Notes under the pieces: generated by a model | What the model was told of the DNA's origin: nothing | Databases searched by the model: none | What the model saw: the letters and a program-made list of their open reading frames with translations, nothing else | Position numbers and translations under genes: made by a program | Assembly: GCF_026340655.1 (NCBI RefSeq) | Contig: NZ_JAPEOZ010000001.1 | Location: forward strand, 310,001 to 374,000 | Reading direction: 5' to 3' | DNA from: Streptomyces sp. NBC_01275 | GTDB lineage: Bacteria; Actinomycetota; Actinomycetes; Streptomycetales; Streptomycetaceae | DNA length: 64,000 nucleotides | Shown here: piece after piece, positions 28,210-36,709 of the stretch | Position numbering within the stretch: position 1 is the stretch's first letter | How the letters are laid out: the number at the start of each line of letters is the position of its first letter

Positions 28210-28884
28210 TCAGTCGGCTTCCCCCTTGAGCAGGCCCATCGCGACCTCGGCGGACGCTCGGGCCGCGGCAACGTGCCGACGGGCCACCTCCGCCGCGTCG
28301 ACGGCGGAACGGCGCCGGATCGCCTCGATGAGATCGGCGTACTCCTGCTTGGTGACGGTCATACGGCCAGGGGTGGCGGCCGAGACGCGGCGCAGGGCGT
28401 GGATCCGGCTGTACAGGCCGCCGAGCAGTTCCGCCAGCATGGGGTTGCGGCAGCCGGCGAGCAAGATCCCGTCGAAGCGGTCCAGCACGTCCTTGTTGGC
28501 GTCGCCCCCCGGGTTCAACTCTTGGGTGACGGAGGCGAGTTCGTCGACCTCCTCCTGGGTCGCACGCTCGACGAACAAGCGCACCGCGAGCGGTTCGAGT
28601 TCGGCGCGGATCTCATAGATCTGTTCGATCTCCTCCGCGGTCGGAGTGGTCACCCGCAGTCCTCGGCTGGGCGACTCTTCGACCAGCCCTTCGGCCTGGA
28701 GACGCCTCAGCGCCTCCCGCACGGATGTGCGACTCACTCCGGTGAGCTCGGTCAACTCGCGCTCGGTGAGTCTGCGACCAGGCTGCAAGGCCCCGTCCAG
28801 GATGGCCTGACGCAGCGCGTCGACCACCTTGTCCCGTACGAGCTTGTCCTGCGTCACCCGAAGATCGAGTCCAGACCCGGCCAC
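28210..28884 (-). CDS. GntR-family (FadR/VanR-like) regulator of the P450 operon
   Basis: 224 residues. The winged helix covers ILDGALQPGRRLTERELTEL then GVSRTSVREALRRLQAEGLV (about 28-65), followed by an FCD-like helical domain. GTG at 28884 has AGAGG 6 nt upstream; the open frame continues upstream, but the extra residues are non-coding in character and cover the operator. The gene is 108 nt before the P450 and on the same strand, so it probably heads the operon. TGTAT-N6-ATACA at 28915-28930 is a likely autoregulatory site. Confidence 0.9.
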   Translation of the reverse strand: MAGSGLDLRVTQDKLVRDKVVDALRQAILDGALQPGRRLTERELTELTGVSRTSVREALRRLQAEGLVEESPSRGLRVTTPTAEEIEQIYEIRAELEPLAVRLFVERATQEEVDELASVTQELNPGGDANKDVLDRFDGILLAGCRNPMLAELLGGLYSRIHALRRVSAATPGRMTVTKQEYADLIEAIRRRSAVDAAEVARRHVAAARASAEVAMGLLKGEAD

Positions 28885-28914
28885 GTCACACCTCTGCTTC
28901 CCAGGGATGAACTT

Positions 28915-28930
28915 TGTATGACGGAATACA
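28915..28930. promoter_or_regulatory. GntR operator candidate TGTAT-N6-ATACA
   Basis: A perfect 5-bp inverted repeat with a 6-nt spacer lies 31 nt upstream of the GntR start codon. Half-sites of this kind (TGTA/TACA) are typical of GntR-family operators. Confidence 0.6.
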
Positions 28931-28931
28931 G

Positions 28932-28992
28932 AGTGCCGTGTACCAGGAGCCATCGTCAATGGGGCAGAGGGGACCTTCTTGTACACGGCACT
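28932..28992. repeat. 12-bp inverted repeat AGTGCCGTGTAC ... GTACACGGCACT
   Basis: Two exact reverse-complementary 12-mers (28932-28943 and 28981-28992) are separated by 37 nt upstream of the GntR gene. The spacing would allow a looped or dimer-of-dimers regulator complex. Each inner end carries GTAC. Confidence 0.6.
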
Positions 28993-29450
28993 GAGCGAAT
29001 GAGCTGCGCCGCCGAGATCCAGATGCACAAGTGCGGGCGACGACTCCGCAGGCCAGGCGCCCCTTCGGCCAATCGATCGACGCCGTGAGTGGAACCGGCC
29101 AGAGGGGCAGCCCTTTGGGGGCATCAGCGGTTGGAGTGTGTCGCCGCGCCAGTCCACGCTTGGTCGCCCGCACGCAGAACCAAACAGGAGGCTCGAACCC
29201 CGGTGCTCCGTGCCGCGGGCCGTCCTGTCGGCGCACGTCCGGCCCCATGCCTTCCCCCGCGCACGGCGATCAGCTCTGCTGGCACGCGTCGCGCGAGCGC
29301 CTACGAGACGGCACTGGATACGACATCAACTACTCTGGCCGCAGCCGCATAGCCCGTGTCCAAGATCCGGGTCAAGGCCCGCCTGAGGGCCGAGGTGCTC
29401 TACGTGCGGGTAACTCGGAGACTGGTCGCGTGGCAGGAGGAGCAGCAGGC

Positions 29451-31709
29451 GTGACCGGGATCGTGGGCAACCTGCCTGTTGCTCTGACAAGTTTCGTCGG
29501 TCGGCAGCAAGAACATTCCGAGGTCCGTCGTCTGCTGGGCAGGGCGCGGCTGGTCACGCTCACGGGCATGGGAGGTGTGGGCAAGACTCGGCTGGCGACG
29601 GAGGTGGCGGCCGCGTCCCGGAAGGCGTTCGCCGACGGCGTGTGGCTGGTGGATCTCGCCCCGGTCCAGCAGCCGTCGGCGGTGGCCGGCGCCGTCGCAG
29701 CGGCGCTGCGGCTGCCGGACCAGGGATCGAAACCGGTCCTGGACCAGCTCTCGGAGCACCTTTCTACCCGCCGGGCCCTGATCGTCCTGGACAACTGCGA
29801 GCATCTGGTCGACGCCTGCGCTCAGGTGGCGCAGGTGCTCCTGTCGACCGCTGACGGTTTGCGCGTCCTCGCGACCAGCCGCCATGTGCTCGGCGCGCCG
29901 GGGGAGTACGTCTTCAATGTGGTCCCGCTGTCGGTGCCGGACGAGGCCGTGGAACTCCTGCGGGAGCGGGCGGTCGCGGTCCGGCCCGGATTCGAGATCG
30001 ACGAGAGGAACCGGGATGCGGTGGCGCGGCTGTGCGCCGACCTCGACGGAGTGCCGCTGGCGATCGAGCTGGCCGCGGCCAGGCTGCGGGTCCTCACGCC
30101 CGAGCAGGTGGCGGCCCGCCTGGAGGACCGTTTCGCGCTGCTCACCGCCAGCAGCCGGACAGCGCGGCCGCAGCAGCGGACACTGCGTGCGACGCTCGAC
30201 TGGAGCTTCGAACTGTGCACGTCGGCCGAGCAGCTGCTGTGGACCCGGCTCTCGGTCTTCGTCGGTGGCTTCACCCTTGAAGCGGCGGAGGAGGTGTGCT
30301 CGGGCGAAGGCATCGCCCGGCACGAGGTGCTGGACCTGCTCGACCGGCTGATCGTCCAGTCCATCGTGCTCACTGGCGAACGCGAGGACCGGTTCTCGTA
30401 CCGGATGCTGGAGACCGTCCGCCAGTACGGCAGGGCCCGGCTCGAGGCATCGGGTGATGAACAGCGTGTACTGCGGCGGCACCGGGACTTCTTCCTCGCG
30501 CTGGCAGAACCCCTCGCCGACGGCTGGTGCGGCCCAGGGCAGCAGGAAGCCCTCGTCCTACTGCGGGCCGATCATGCCAATCTGCTCGCGGTCCTGGACT
30601 GCCCCGGCGATCCGCAGACCAGACTGCGGCTCGCAGCCGCCTTGCGTTTCCACTGGTGCGTCGGAGGGTTCCTCACCGAAGGACGCCACCAGCTCGAACG
30701 AGCACTCGCGGCCGTGCCCGAGCCCACCGCGGCCCGTGCCCACGCGCTGTGGGTGGCCGCCTGGGTGGCCCTGCTCCAGGGAGACCTGGCGGCGGTCGAA
30801 CGGTGGCTCGACCAGGCCGAACCCCTCGGCGAGGCCCTGGACAACGCGGTGGTGCGCGGCCACGTTCAGGGTATGCGCGGCGCGGTGGAGTTCCGCCGGG
30901 GACGGTTGGACCGAGCCCTGCGGCTGATCCGGGACGCGCTGAGATGGCAAAGGGCCTCGGGGGACGACTTCACGCTCATCGTCGGGCTCTTCGAGCTGGC
31001 CGTGATCCAGACGGTTCTCGGGGATCCGGAAGCCGAGGACACCGCCCGACAGGCGATGGATGCCGCGCGGGGGCACGGCGACCGGTGGGGTCTGGCGCAC
31101 GCGCTGTGGGTCCTCGCCCTGCATGCCTTCCTGCGCCATGACCTGGAGACGAGCACCGAGCTACTCCGGGACACGCTGAAGGCGGGACGAGGGCTTGTCG
31201 ACTACACCTGGACCGCCCTGGTGCTGGAGCTGCTCGCCTGTGTGGCTGCCTCCCGCGGCATGCACGAGCGGGCGGCGGGGCTGGTCGGCACGGTGCACGC
31301 CCTTCTGGAGCGCAGCGGCAGCTCGCTGCTGGTGACCGCCCCGTTCCTGTTCGGCCACCATACGCGCTGCGAAGAGGAGATCATCCGGTCTCTGGGGCGG
31401 ACCGCGTACGAGAAGGCGATGGCAGGCGGCGTCCACCGGGCGACGCCGGCCGAGGCGATCGACTACGCCCTCGGCACCGGGGCGCAAGCGGTCGCCTCGG
31501 CCACGCCGACCACCCCGTTGACCCGCAGGGAGCGGGAAGTGGCGGCGCTGGTCGCCAAGGGCCTGAGCAACCGGAAGATCGCCGCCGAGCTGGTGCTGTC
31601 GCCGCGCACGGTAGACGGTCACGTGGAGAACATCCGGGCCAAGCTCGGGTTCGGCAGCCGGGCGCAGTTGGCTGCCTGGTGGGCCGGGCAGGAACCACCC
31701 ACTTCGTAA
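29451..31709 (+). CDS. Large LuxR-family regulator with NB-ARC-like ATPase and TPR-like region
   Basis: 752 residues from GTG 29451, which has AGGAGG about 9 nt upstream. The P-loop GMGGVGKT is at 39-46 and the Walker B-type RALIVLDNCEHLVD lies near 110. QQRTLRATLDWS marks a winged-helix region, followed by about 300 residues of helical repeats. The C-terminal LuxR HTH spans about 690-745 (LTRREREVAALVAKGLSNRKIA, SPRTVDGHVENIRAKL). Such proteins are ATP-dependent activators, often cluster-specific. It lies 244 nt upstream of the secreted RIP/LamG pair on the same strand and may activate it; no direct evidence. Confidence 0.92.
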   Translation: MTGIVGNLPVALTSFVGRQQEHSEVRRLLGRARLVTLTGMGGVGKTRLATEVAAASRKAFADGVWLVDLAPVQQPSAVAGAVAAALRLPDQGSKPVLDQLSEHLSTRRALIVLDNCEHLVDACAQVAQVLLSTADGLRVLATSRHVLGAPGEYVFNVVPLSVPDEAVELLRERAVAVRPGFEIDERNRDAVARLCADLDGVPLAIELAAARLRVLTPEQVAARLEDRFALLTASSRTARPQQRTLRATLDWSFELCTSAEQLLWTRLSVFVGGFTLEAAEEVCSGEGIARHEVLDLLDRLIVQSIVLTGEREDRFSYRMLETVRQYGRARLEASGDEQRVLRRHRDFFLALAEPLADGWCGPGQQEALVLLRADHANLLAVLDCPGDPQTRLRLAAALRFHWCVGGFLTEGRHQLERALAAVPEPTAARAHALWVAAWVALLQGDLAAVERWLDQAEPLGEALDNAVVRGHVQGMRGAVEFRRGRLDRALRLIRDALRWQRASGDDFTLIVGLFELAVIQTVLGDPEAEDTARQAMDAARGHGDRWGLAHALWVLALHAFLRHDLETSTELLRDTLKAGRGLVDYTWTALVLELLACVAASRGMHERAAGLVGTVHALLERSGSSLLVTAPFLFGHHTRCEEEIIRSLGRTAYEKAMAGGVHRATPAEAIDYALGTGAQAVASATPTTPLTRREREVAALVAKGLSNRKIAAELVLSPRTVDGHVENIRAKLGFGSRAQLAAWWAGQEPPTS

Positions 31710-31953
31710 TACCCGTAAGAACACCCATGGTCCGGAACACACCCCGGGGCCGAAGCTTGTGCCACGCCAGAGTCACAGCGGGCGCCCCGGAACCCGGCAT
31801 GCGGCAGCGCCACAGTCCCGCCGGCCCGGAGACGCCAGCAGTACCGGCCCCATGCAGTGCCGGTGCCACCGTCCTGACCTGGCCATCCCTCATGTCCCGC
31901 GCAGCCGGGTAGCCACAATCCGGCACATCGCGTACCTGGAGAGTGCAAGGACC

Positions 31954-32955
31954 ATGAACGAACCGGTCACCATCGAGGTCTCTGAACCGGCCTCAGGCGG
32001 TCAACCGACGGCCGCGCCACCGAGCCGGCACAAGAGCCGTGTCCCCGGCATCATCACCAGGCCCAGGACGGTCGCTTCCGTCCTGGCCGCCGTTGTGCTG
32101 GCGCTGGTCGCCAGTCTGATCGGTCCCCTGGGGGTGGTGCAGCCCGCGGTCGCCGAAGACGGCAACCCCACGTTCCATGTCGGGGATGACGACGGGCTCG
32201 ACTACTTCCACTTCATCAACTCGATCCGCGCAAGGGTCCACGACGGCGGGTCAAACTCGGTAGCGGGTGCCTCGAACCAACTCGTGGACCACACCAATCC
32301 GTCGGCCACCACCTCGTATCTTCAGGTCGACATCCACATGTGGGGCAACTCGAACTTCGTGCGCCTGCAGATACGCCGATCGGACCTGTACATCCTCGGC
32401 TGGTGGGACAAGAACAACAACTACCGCTACATGGGCAACCGCACAGTCCCGGCCGCCGAGAGCGGGCGGGCGGAGAGCGGCGTCTGGCGCCCCGCCAACA
32501 AGACCATACGCACCCCATTCGCCGAGAACTACGGCAGCCTCGAGAGCTATGCCCACGAGAGGCGCGCGGGCATGGGGATCAATCGCTCAGCCATCAGCTC
32601 GGCGGCCTGGTACCTCTACGACTCCGACAACAACACGAACATGGCGCGCGGAGTCCTGAGGATGACCCAGTTCATCGCGGAAGCGGCCCGTTTCCGTCCT
32701 ATCCGCGACAGCATACAAGCCGTGATCGGGACAAACGGCGCCTGGTTCATCCCCGCGCAATTCGCCGCGCAGGAAAACAACTGGGGCACCCTGAGCAGCC
32801 GCTTCAACGCTCTCAACATGCTGCCCCGGGGCACCAGGGACCAACACCCTGTCACAGCTTGGCGTCGAGGAGCCTTCAACGAGGCCGTAGCGATCGTTCT
32901 CTACACCGCGATCCAGTACGCCCAGTACGTCCTCGAGACATCGAAGGGCCGCTGA
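31954..32955 (+). CDS. Secreted ribosome-inactivating protein (rRNA N-glycosidase, ricin A-chain family)
   Basis: 333 residues. A basic N-terminal region of about 38 residues is followed by a hydrophobic export segment and a VQPAVA-ED cleavage site near 67. The mature part matches RIPs in order: DYFHFINSIRARV, the LQIRRSDLYILGWW strand, a Tyr-rich loop NNNYRYMGN, the active-site helix FIAEAARFRPI with Glu243 and Arg246 (ricin Glu177/Arg180), and NNWGTLSSRF with Trp277 (ricin Trp211). RIPs depurinate the sarcin-ricin loop of large-subunit rRNA. It is single-chain, with no fused lectin domain. A secreted LamG protein gene follows after 50 nt and may be a partner. ATG at 31954 follows AAGG. Confidence 0.9.
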   Translation: MNEPVTIEVSEPASGGQPTAAPPSRHKSRVPGIITRPRTVASVLAAVVLALVASLIGPLGVVQPAVAEDGNPTFHVGDDDGLDYFHFINSIRARVHDGGSNSVAGASNQLVDHTNPSATTSYLQVDIHMWGNSNFVRLQIRRSDLYILGWWDKNNNYRYMGNRTVPAAESGRAESGVWRPANKTIRTPFAENYGSLESYAHERRAGMGINRSAISSAAWYLYDSDNNTNMARGVLRMTQFIAEAARFRPIRDSIQAVIGTNGAWFIPAQFAAQENNWGTLSSRFNALNMLPRGTRDQHPVTAWRRGAFNEAVAIVLYTAIQYAQYVLETSKGR

Positions 32956-33005
32956 CCGCGCGCCTGCATGTATCCGACAGTACGCCACACTTTTAGAGGA
33001 ACACG

Positions 33006-34739
33006 ATGCGAAGATGGAATCCGGTCGGGGCTGTACGTGCAGCGGCCTCTGTCCCGGCCTCGACGCGACGACGGAAGTCCGCCGGTCTCGTCGCCGCTCT
33101 CTCCCTGACGCTGGTCGCCGGAGGGGCACTGATAACCGCAGCCCCGGCACAAGCCGACGTCACTGACGGCCTGGTGCTGCGCTACAAGCTGGACGAGACC
33201 TCCGGCACGGTCGCGCACGACTCGTCCGGCAACGGCCGCGACGGTACGGTCAACGGCACCGCCGACTGGAAGGGCGCGGACGGGCTGCGTTTCAACGGCT
33301 CAAACACCTACGTCAAGGTCCCGGACAACATCATGGCCGGGCTCAGCTCGATCACCGTCGACTTCGACGTCTGGATCGACCCCACCATGGGCAAGCCGTA
33401 CGCCTTCTACGGCTTCGGTAACACCAACGGCAGCAACGGCAACGGCTACCTGTTCACCACCGGGAACTCGTTCCGGACGTCGATCTCGATGACCGACTAC
33501 ACCGCCAAGCAGGACACCATCCCGTCGAACACCTCCTACCAGCTGGCGCGCGGCATGTGGAAGCACGTGACGTACACCCAGACGGGCAACACGGGCGTCC
33601 TGTACGAGAACGGCGTCGAGAAGGCACGCAAGACCAACGTGACCATCACCCCGGGCGCGATCGGCGGCGGAACGACGACCGCGGACTACGTCGGCCGGTC
33701 ACTGTATGCCAACGATCTGTACTTCAAGGGCCGGATGCGGGACTTCCGCGTCTACAACCGGGCGCTGTCCTCCGCCGAGGTGCAATCTGTCGCCAACGAG
33801 ACCGAGGAGCACTGGGAGCAGGCGCAGGAGCTGGCTTCGTACAACGGCGCGCTCGACGTCTTCCAGGACTCCACCGTCGGGCCCGTCATCATCTTCCCGT
33901 CGGACTACACCGGCGACATCGACAACCTGTCGGTCCCGACCGACTGGACCGACGCCTACGGGAACGTCCCCACTTCCTGGCCCGCCTTCACGACTGCGAA
34001 GAGCCCGCTGTTCACGGTCGAGCAGATCGCCACCGTCGAGGACGCGGTCACCGCCCAGGTGCAGCCGAACGGTGACCTCACCTACCGGCTGGACATCACC
34101 TACGACGGAACTCAGGACCGGGTGGTGGCGAGGACCAACGCCCCGGCGTCGGTCACCGATCCGCTGGCCACCCAATACGTCGGCCGGCTAGTGATCGAGT
34201 CCGACACCACGCCGTCGGGCAAGTGCAGGCCGGACCAGACCAGCGTGGCCAATTCGCTCGCCACGATCGCGACGCCGGCCGGCGGTACCGGCGATGTCAC
34301 CACGGAACTGCAGTGGAAGCAGGTCCAGGCGCTGGCCGACTACAACTGCGCGCTCACCGCCTTCGACGACCCCAACATCGGGCCTGTCATCATCTTCCCC
34401 TCCGACTACACCGGCGACATCAACAACCTTCAGAAGCCGCCCGGCTGGACCGACCAGTACGGGCAGGTTCCGGCCGACTGGCCTGCCCCCACGACCGCGA
34501 AGAGCCCCCAGTTCACCGTCGCCCAGATCCAGGACATCCAGACCTCGGCCGTCAACCAGATCGCGGGAGCGAGCAGTGACACCACCAACTACAGCGTGAC
34601 CGTCCACTACGACGGCCCCAGCGACCGAGTGGTGGTCGAGACCGACGCCCCGGCCTCAGTGACCGGCCCGCTGCTGACCACATACCCGAACAAGGTCGTG
34701 ATCGCCACCCCGTCCACGCCGCCCCTCGCTGACAACTAG
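33006..34739 (+). CDS. Secreted LamG (concanavalin-like) protein with two tandem C-terminal modules
   Basis: 577 residues. The signal peptide ends near residue 50 (TAAPAQA-DV). Residues about 52-260 form a LamG/concanavalin-like jelly roll (LVLRYKLDETSGTVAHDSSG, MWKHVTYTQTGN, YFKGRMRDFRVYNRALS). Two homologous modules follow, at about 264-398 and 432-571. Both contain GPVIIFPSDYTGDI, then W-T-D-x-Y-G-x-V-P, then TTAKSP-FTV and D-R-V-V with TDAPASVT-like ends. I do not recognise the module. AGAGGA precedes the ATG at 33006. LamG folds usually bind glycans, so it may be a cell-binding partner of the RIP encoded 50 nt upstream. Confidence 0.88.
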   Translation: MRRWNPVGAVRAAASVPASTRRRKSAGLVAALSLTLVAGGALITAAPAQADVTDGLVLRYKLDETSGTVAHDSSGNGRDGTVNGTADWKGADGLRFNGSNTYVKVPDNIMAGLSSITVDFDVWIDPTMGKPYAFYGFGNTNGSNGNGYLFTTGNSFRTSISMTDYTAKQDTIPSNTSYQLARGMWKHVTYTQTGNTGVLYENGVEKARKTNVTITPGAIGGGTTTADYVGRSLYANDLYFKGRMRDFRVYNRALSSAEVQSVANETEEHWEQAQELASYNGALDVFQDSTVGPVIIFPSDYTGDIDNLSVPTDWTDAYGNVPTSWPAFTTAKSPLFTVEQIATVEDAVTAQVQPNGDLTYRLDITYDGTQDRVVARTNAPASVTDPLATQYVGRLVIESDTTPSGKCRPDQTSVANSLATIATPAGGTGDVTTELQWKQVQALADYNCALTAFDDPNIGPVIIFPSDYTGDINNLQKPPGWTDQYGQVPADWPAPTTAKSPQFTVAQIQDIQTSAVNQIAGASSDTTNYSVTVHYDGPSDRVVVETDAPASVTGPLLTTYPNKVVIATPSTPPLADN

Positions 34740-34750
34740 GAACGCACATC

Positions 34751-34786
34751 GAGTAAGGGGGCCGGAGCCACCCGGCCCCCTTACTC
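34751..34786 (+). terminator. Strong 15-bp hairpin terminator after the LamG gene
   Basis: A perfect 15-bp stem (34751-34765 with 34772-34786) closes a 6-nt loop, 12 nt after the LamG stop codon. It has a GC-rich core and AT ends (GTAAGGGGG paired with CCCCCTTAC). It should end the RIP-LamG transcript. Confidence 0.85.
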
Positions 34787-34854
34787 CCGAGGGCGCGTGA
34801 GCGTGACGACCACGGCTGGGAACTGATGCGCGCCACTGGAAGCGCACGTCGGAT

Positions 34855-34998
34855 CCCCAGCATCGAACCGAGCGACAGCCCGAACAGCACCAGCGCCATC
34901 TGCGCAATGGAGAGGTCCAGCCGGTCCCGGATCGCGGGCGTGCGCGTCGCCCTCGACGACATCTCGATCGCGGCCACCAGGAACAACAGCAACAGCAA
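34855..34998 (-). pseudogene. MFS transporter N-terminal fragment
   Basis: The reading LLLFLVAAIEMSSRATRTPAIRDRLDLS followed by IAQMALVLFGLSLGSMLGI matches the first transmembrane helix, conserved R-T-P-x-I-R-D loop and second helix of a YbjJ-like MFS permease. After GSMLGI the frame becomes unrelated, so only about 50 codons survive. It lies next to the truncated quinone reductase copy, in a cluster of broken genes. Confidence 0.6.
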
Positions 34999-35066
34999 CT
35001 GACTTCGCCGACCACGGCCTGGTCCACGAGAAGGCTTCTCCGTGCGACCGGAGAGGGAGCCTCCGC

Positions 35067-35885
35067 TGGTCAGCCGATCTCAAGCACGATCTTGCCCCGG
35101 ACCCGGCCGGTCTCGCTGAGGCGGAAGGCGTCGGCGGCCTCCGCCAAGGGCAGCACACGGTCGATGTGGACGGTGAGCTCGCCGGCGTCCGCGAGGCTCG
35201 CGAGGGCGGCGAGGTCCGAGGGAACGGGCTGCGTCCATACCTGGTGTCCGCCGCGCTGAGTCACCTCGGGATCGACGATCGAGGCGACCCGGGAGGGGTC
35301 CTTCAGCAGTTCCTGGGAGACAGCCACGGCGTCACCACCCACGCAGTCCACGGCAGCGTCCACACCCTCGGGAGCCAGCTCCCGCACGCGCTCGGCCAGG
35401 CCATCGCCGTAGACGACGGGTTCGGCGCCCAGGGAGCGCAGGAACTCGTGGTTGCCTTCGCTGGCCGTACCGATGACCCGGGCGCCCCTGGCCACGGCGA
35501 TCTGCACGGCCACGGAACCGACACCGCCGGCCGCCGCGTGCACCAGGACCGTCTCCCCCGACCGGACACCCACCCGGGACAGCGACTGCAACGCGGTGAG
35601 CCCGACGAGCGGAAGGCCGGCCGCCTGCTGCCAGGTCAGCGACGCGGGCCTGCCCGCGAGGGTGTGCACGGGCGCGGCGACGAACTCCGCGTAGGTGCCG
35701 TGCTGCACCTGCTCCGTCCGGACATAGCCGAAAACCTCGTCACCGGCGGAGAACTCCGTGACACCCGGGCCGACGGCCTCAATCACGCCCGCGACGTCGA
35801 AGCCCGGCACCAACGGAAGACTCACCTCCAGGATCGAGTCGAGGTGGCCGGCGACGACGTGCCAGTCGACCGGGTTGACCCCCGC
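35067..35885. repeat. 819-bp direct repeat, copy 1 (matches 46244-47062)
   Basis: I find no difference from copy 2 in either nucleotide lines or translations over the length. The left limit is TGGT (35067 = 46244) and the right limit is ...GACCCCCGC (35885 = 47062), followed by one mismatch and three further matching bases. Both copies have the same orientation, 11,177 bp apart. Confidence 0.9.
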
Positions 35886-35954
35886 AGCCGTGCCCATCCG
35901 CGGCGGATCGGACACGGTCGCGTCTATGCCACTGAACAGTATCCAGTGGTCCAT
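35070..35954 (-). pseudogene. 5-prime-truncated copy of the quinone-reductase-type MDR gene
   Basis: From GVNPVDWH to the stop, the protein is identical to the intact gene at 46247-47170. The first 36 residues (cofactor-domain start) are replaced by an unrelated reading beginning MDHWILFSGID. The loss removes N-terminal strands of the MDR fold, so the product is probably non-functional, although an open frame of 294 codons remains. The identity extends to all frames compared, so the copy is very recent or kept identical by gene conversion. Confidence 0.8.
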
Positions 35955-35970
35955 AGGCCCCAGGCGCGGG

Positions 35971-35997
35971 CTGTGACTGAGTTCTCACCAGTCACAG
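35971..35997. repeat. 9-bp inverted repeat CTGTGACTG ... CAGTCACAG
   Basis: A perfect inverted repeat with a 9-nt loop lies between the truncated MDR copy and the transaldolase fragment. It could be a relic of an insertion-sequence end or a terminator; no T-run is present. Confidence 0.5.
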
Positions 35998-36002
35998 GAC
36001 TA

Positions 36003-36302
36003 GTGAGGGGTTGCCTCGGTGCTGTCAGCGAAGCGCGGGTCGACCTCGATGGACACCCAGCCGTCGCGACCTCCGGTGCGGTCGTGGACCGGGCGCAGGA
36101 TGTCGGCGGCATCGCGGATGTCGGCGGTGGTCATCTTGCGCACAGCTTCCTCACCTCGGGTGGCGAGGTCGGCCATCTGGTCCTCATAATCGCTGCCGCT
36201 CGGGATTACCTCCTGGAAGATGGCAGGGGACGTGGCGACACCGACGACGTACCGGTTGGCGATCGGCTCGGCGAGATTGCCGGAGGTGATCCGCTCGCGG
36301 GG
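36003..36302 (-). pseudogene. Transaldolase N-terminal fragment fused to a transposase fragment
   Basis: From RERITSGNLAEPI onward the minus-strand frame is clearly transaldolase: NRYVVGVATSPAIFQEVI, TTADIRDAADILRPV, DGWVSIEVDPRFAD, ending ...STEATPH-stop. About 100 residues correspond to the start of a roughly 370-residue enzyme; the Schiff-base lysine region is missing. Just before, the same frame reads FDGCGNLSVP, which belongs to the transposase. The join at about 36300 therefore lies inside both genes, marking an insertion or deletion breakpoint. Confidence 0.75.
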
Positions 36303-36709
36303 GACGGACAGGTTCCCGCAGCCGTCGAAGGCCACCGTGCGGCAGCGCACTCCGGGTGTTGACGGCTGGGCCAGCGGGCGGCCAACACGTCGAACAGCCG
36401 CTCGAGAGGGGCCACCCCGACCCGCCGACGCAGATCGCGAGGTGCCTTCTCCGAGTGCTGCGGCACCCGGGCGGCCAGTCGGGCCCCGAGTTTGCTCCAC
36501 ACCAGTTCTGTGCCCAGATGCTCGAACAGCCCGAGCGCGAGCACGAAGTACACCCCGACGCGAGAGGGGAGGCTCCGAAGTCGTCGCTCGCGAGCCCCGC
36601 TCTCGTCCAGTACCGCATTCACCAACTCGGGCAGGATGACCTGCGTTAACTCACCGATATGACCAGGCGCGAACACGTCATCGGTTCCGCCCGTGACAGA
36701 CTGAGCCAC
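36300..36709 (-). pseudogene. IS4-family transposase N-terminal fragment (frameshifted)
   Basis: The reading DDVFAPGHIGELTQVILPELVNAVLDE then RRLRSLPSRVGVYFVLALGLFEHLG is the N-terminal domain of actinobacterial IS4-type transposases. RDLRRRVGVAPLERLFDVLA follows. A frame change near 36370 continues with PLAQPSTPGVR and VAFDGC, the start of the catalytic domain. The DDE catalytic domain is otherwise absent. It is dead on its own and abuts the transaldolase fragment. Confidence 0.8.

Larger units (their letters stand above)
28885..29450. other. Regulatory gap between the GntR and LuxR genes
   Basis: This 566-nt divergent region holds two inverted repeats near the GntR start (28915-28930 and 28932-28992). 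The rest has no recognisable gene; open frames upstream of the LuxR gene encode Arg/Ser-rich nonsense. Confidence 0.5.

Noticed and set aside
31759..31953. Extending the RIP protein upstream to 31759
   Set aside because: The extra 65 codons are Arg/Pro/Ser-rich with no motif and would bury the export signal inside the chain. The ATG at 31954 gives a normal basic-hydrophobic signal region.
35070..35954. Treating the first quinone-reductase copy as a functional gene
   Set aside because: It lacks the first 36 residues of the fold and starts in unrelated sequence, and its 819-bp match to the intact copy explains the open frame.
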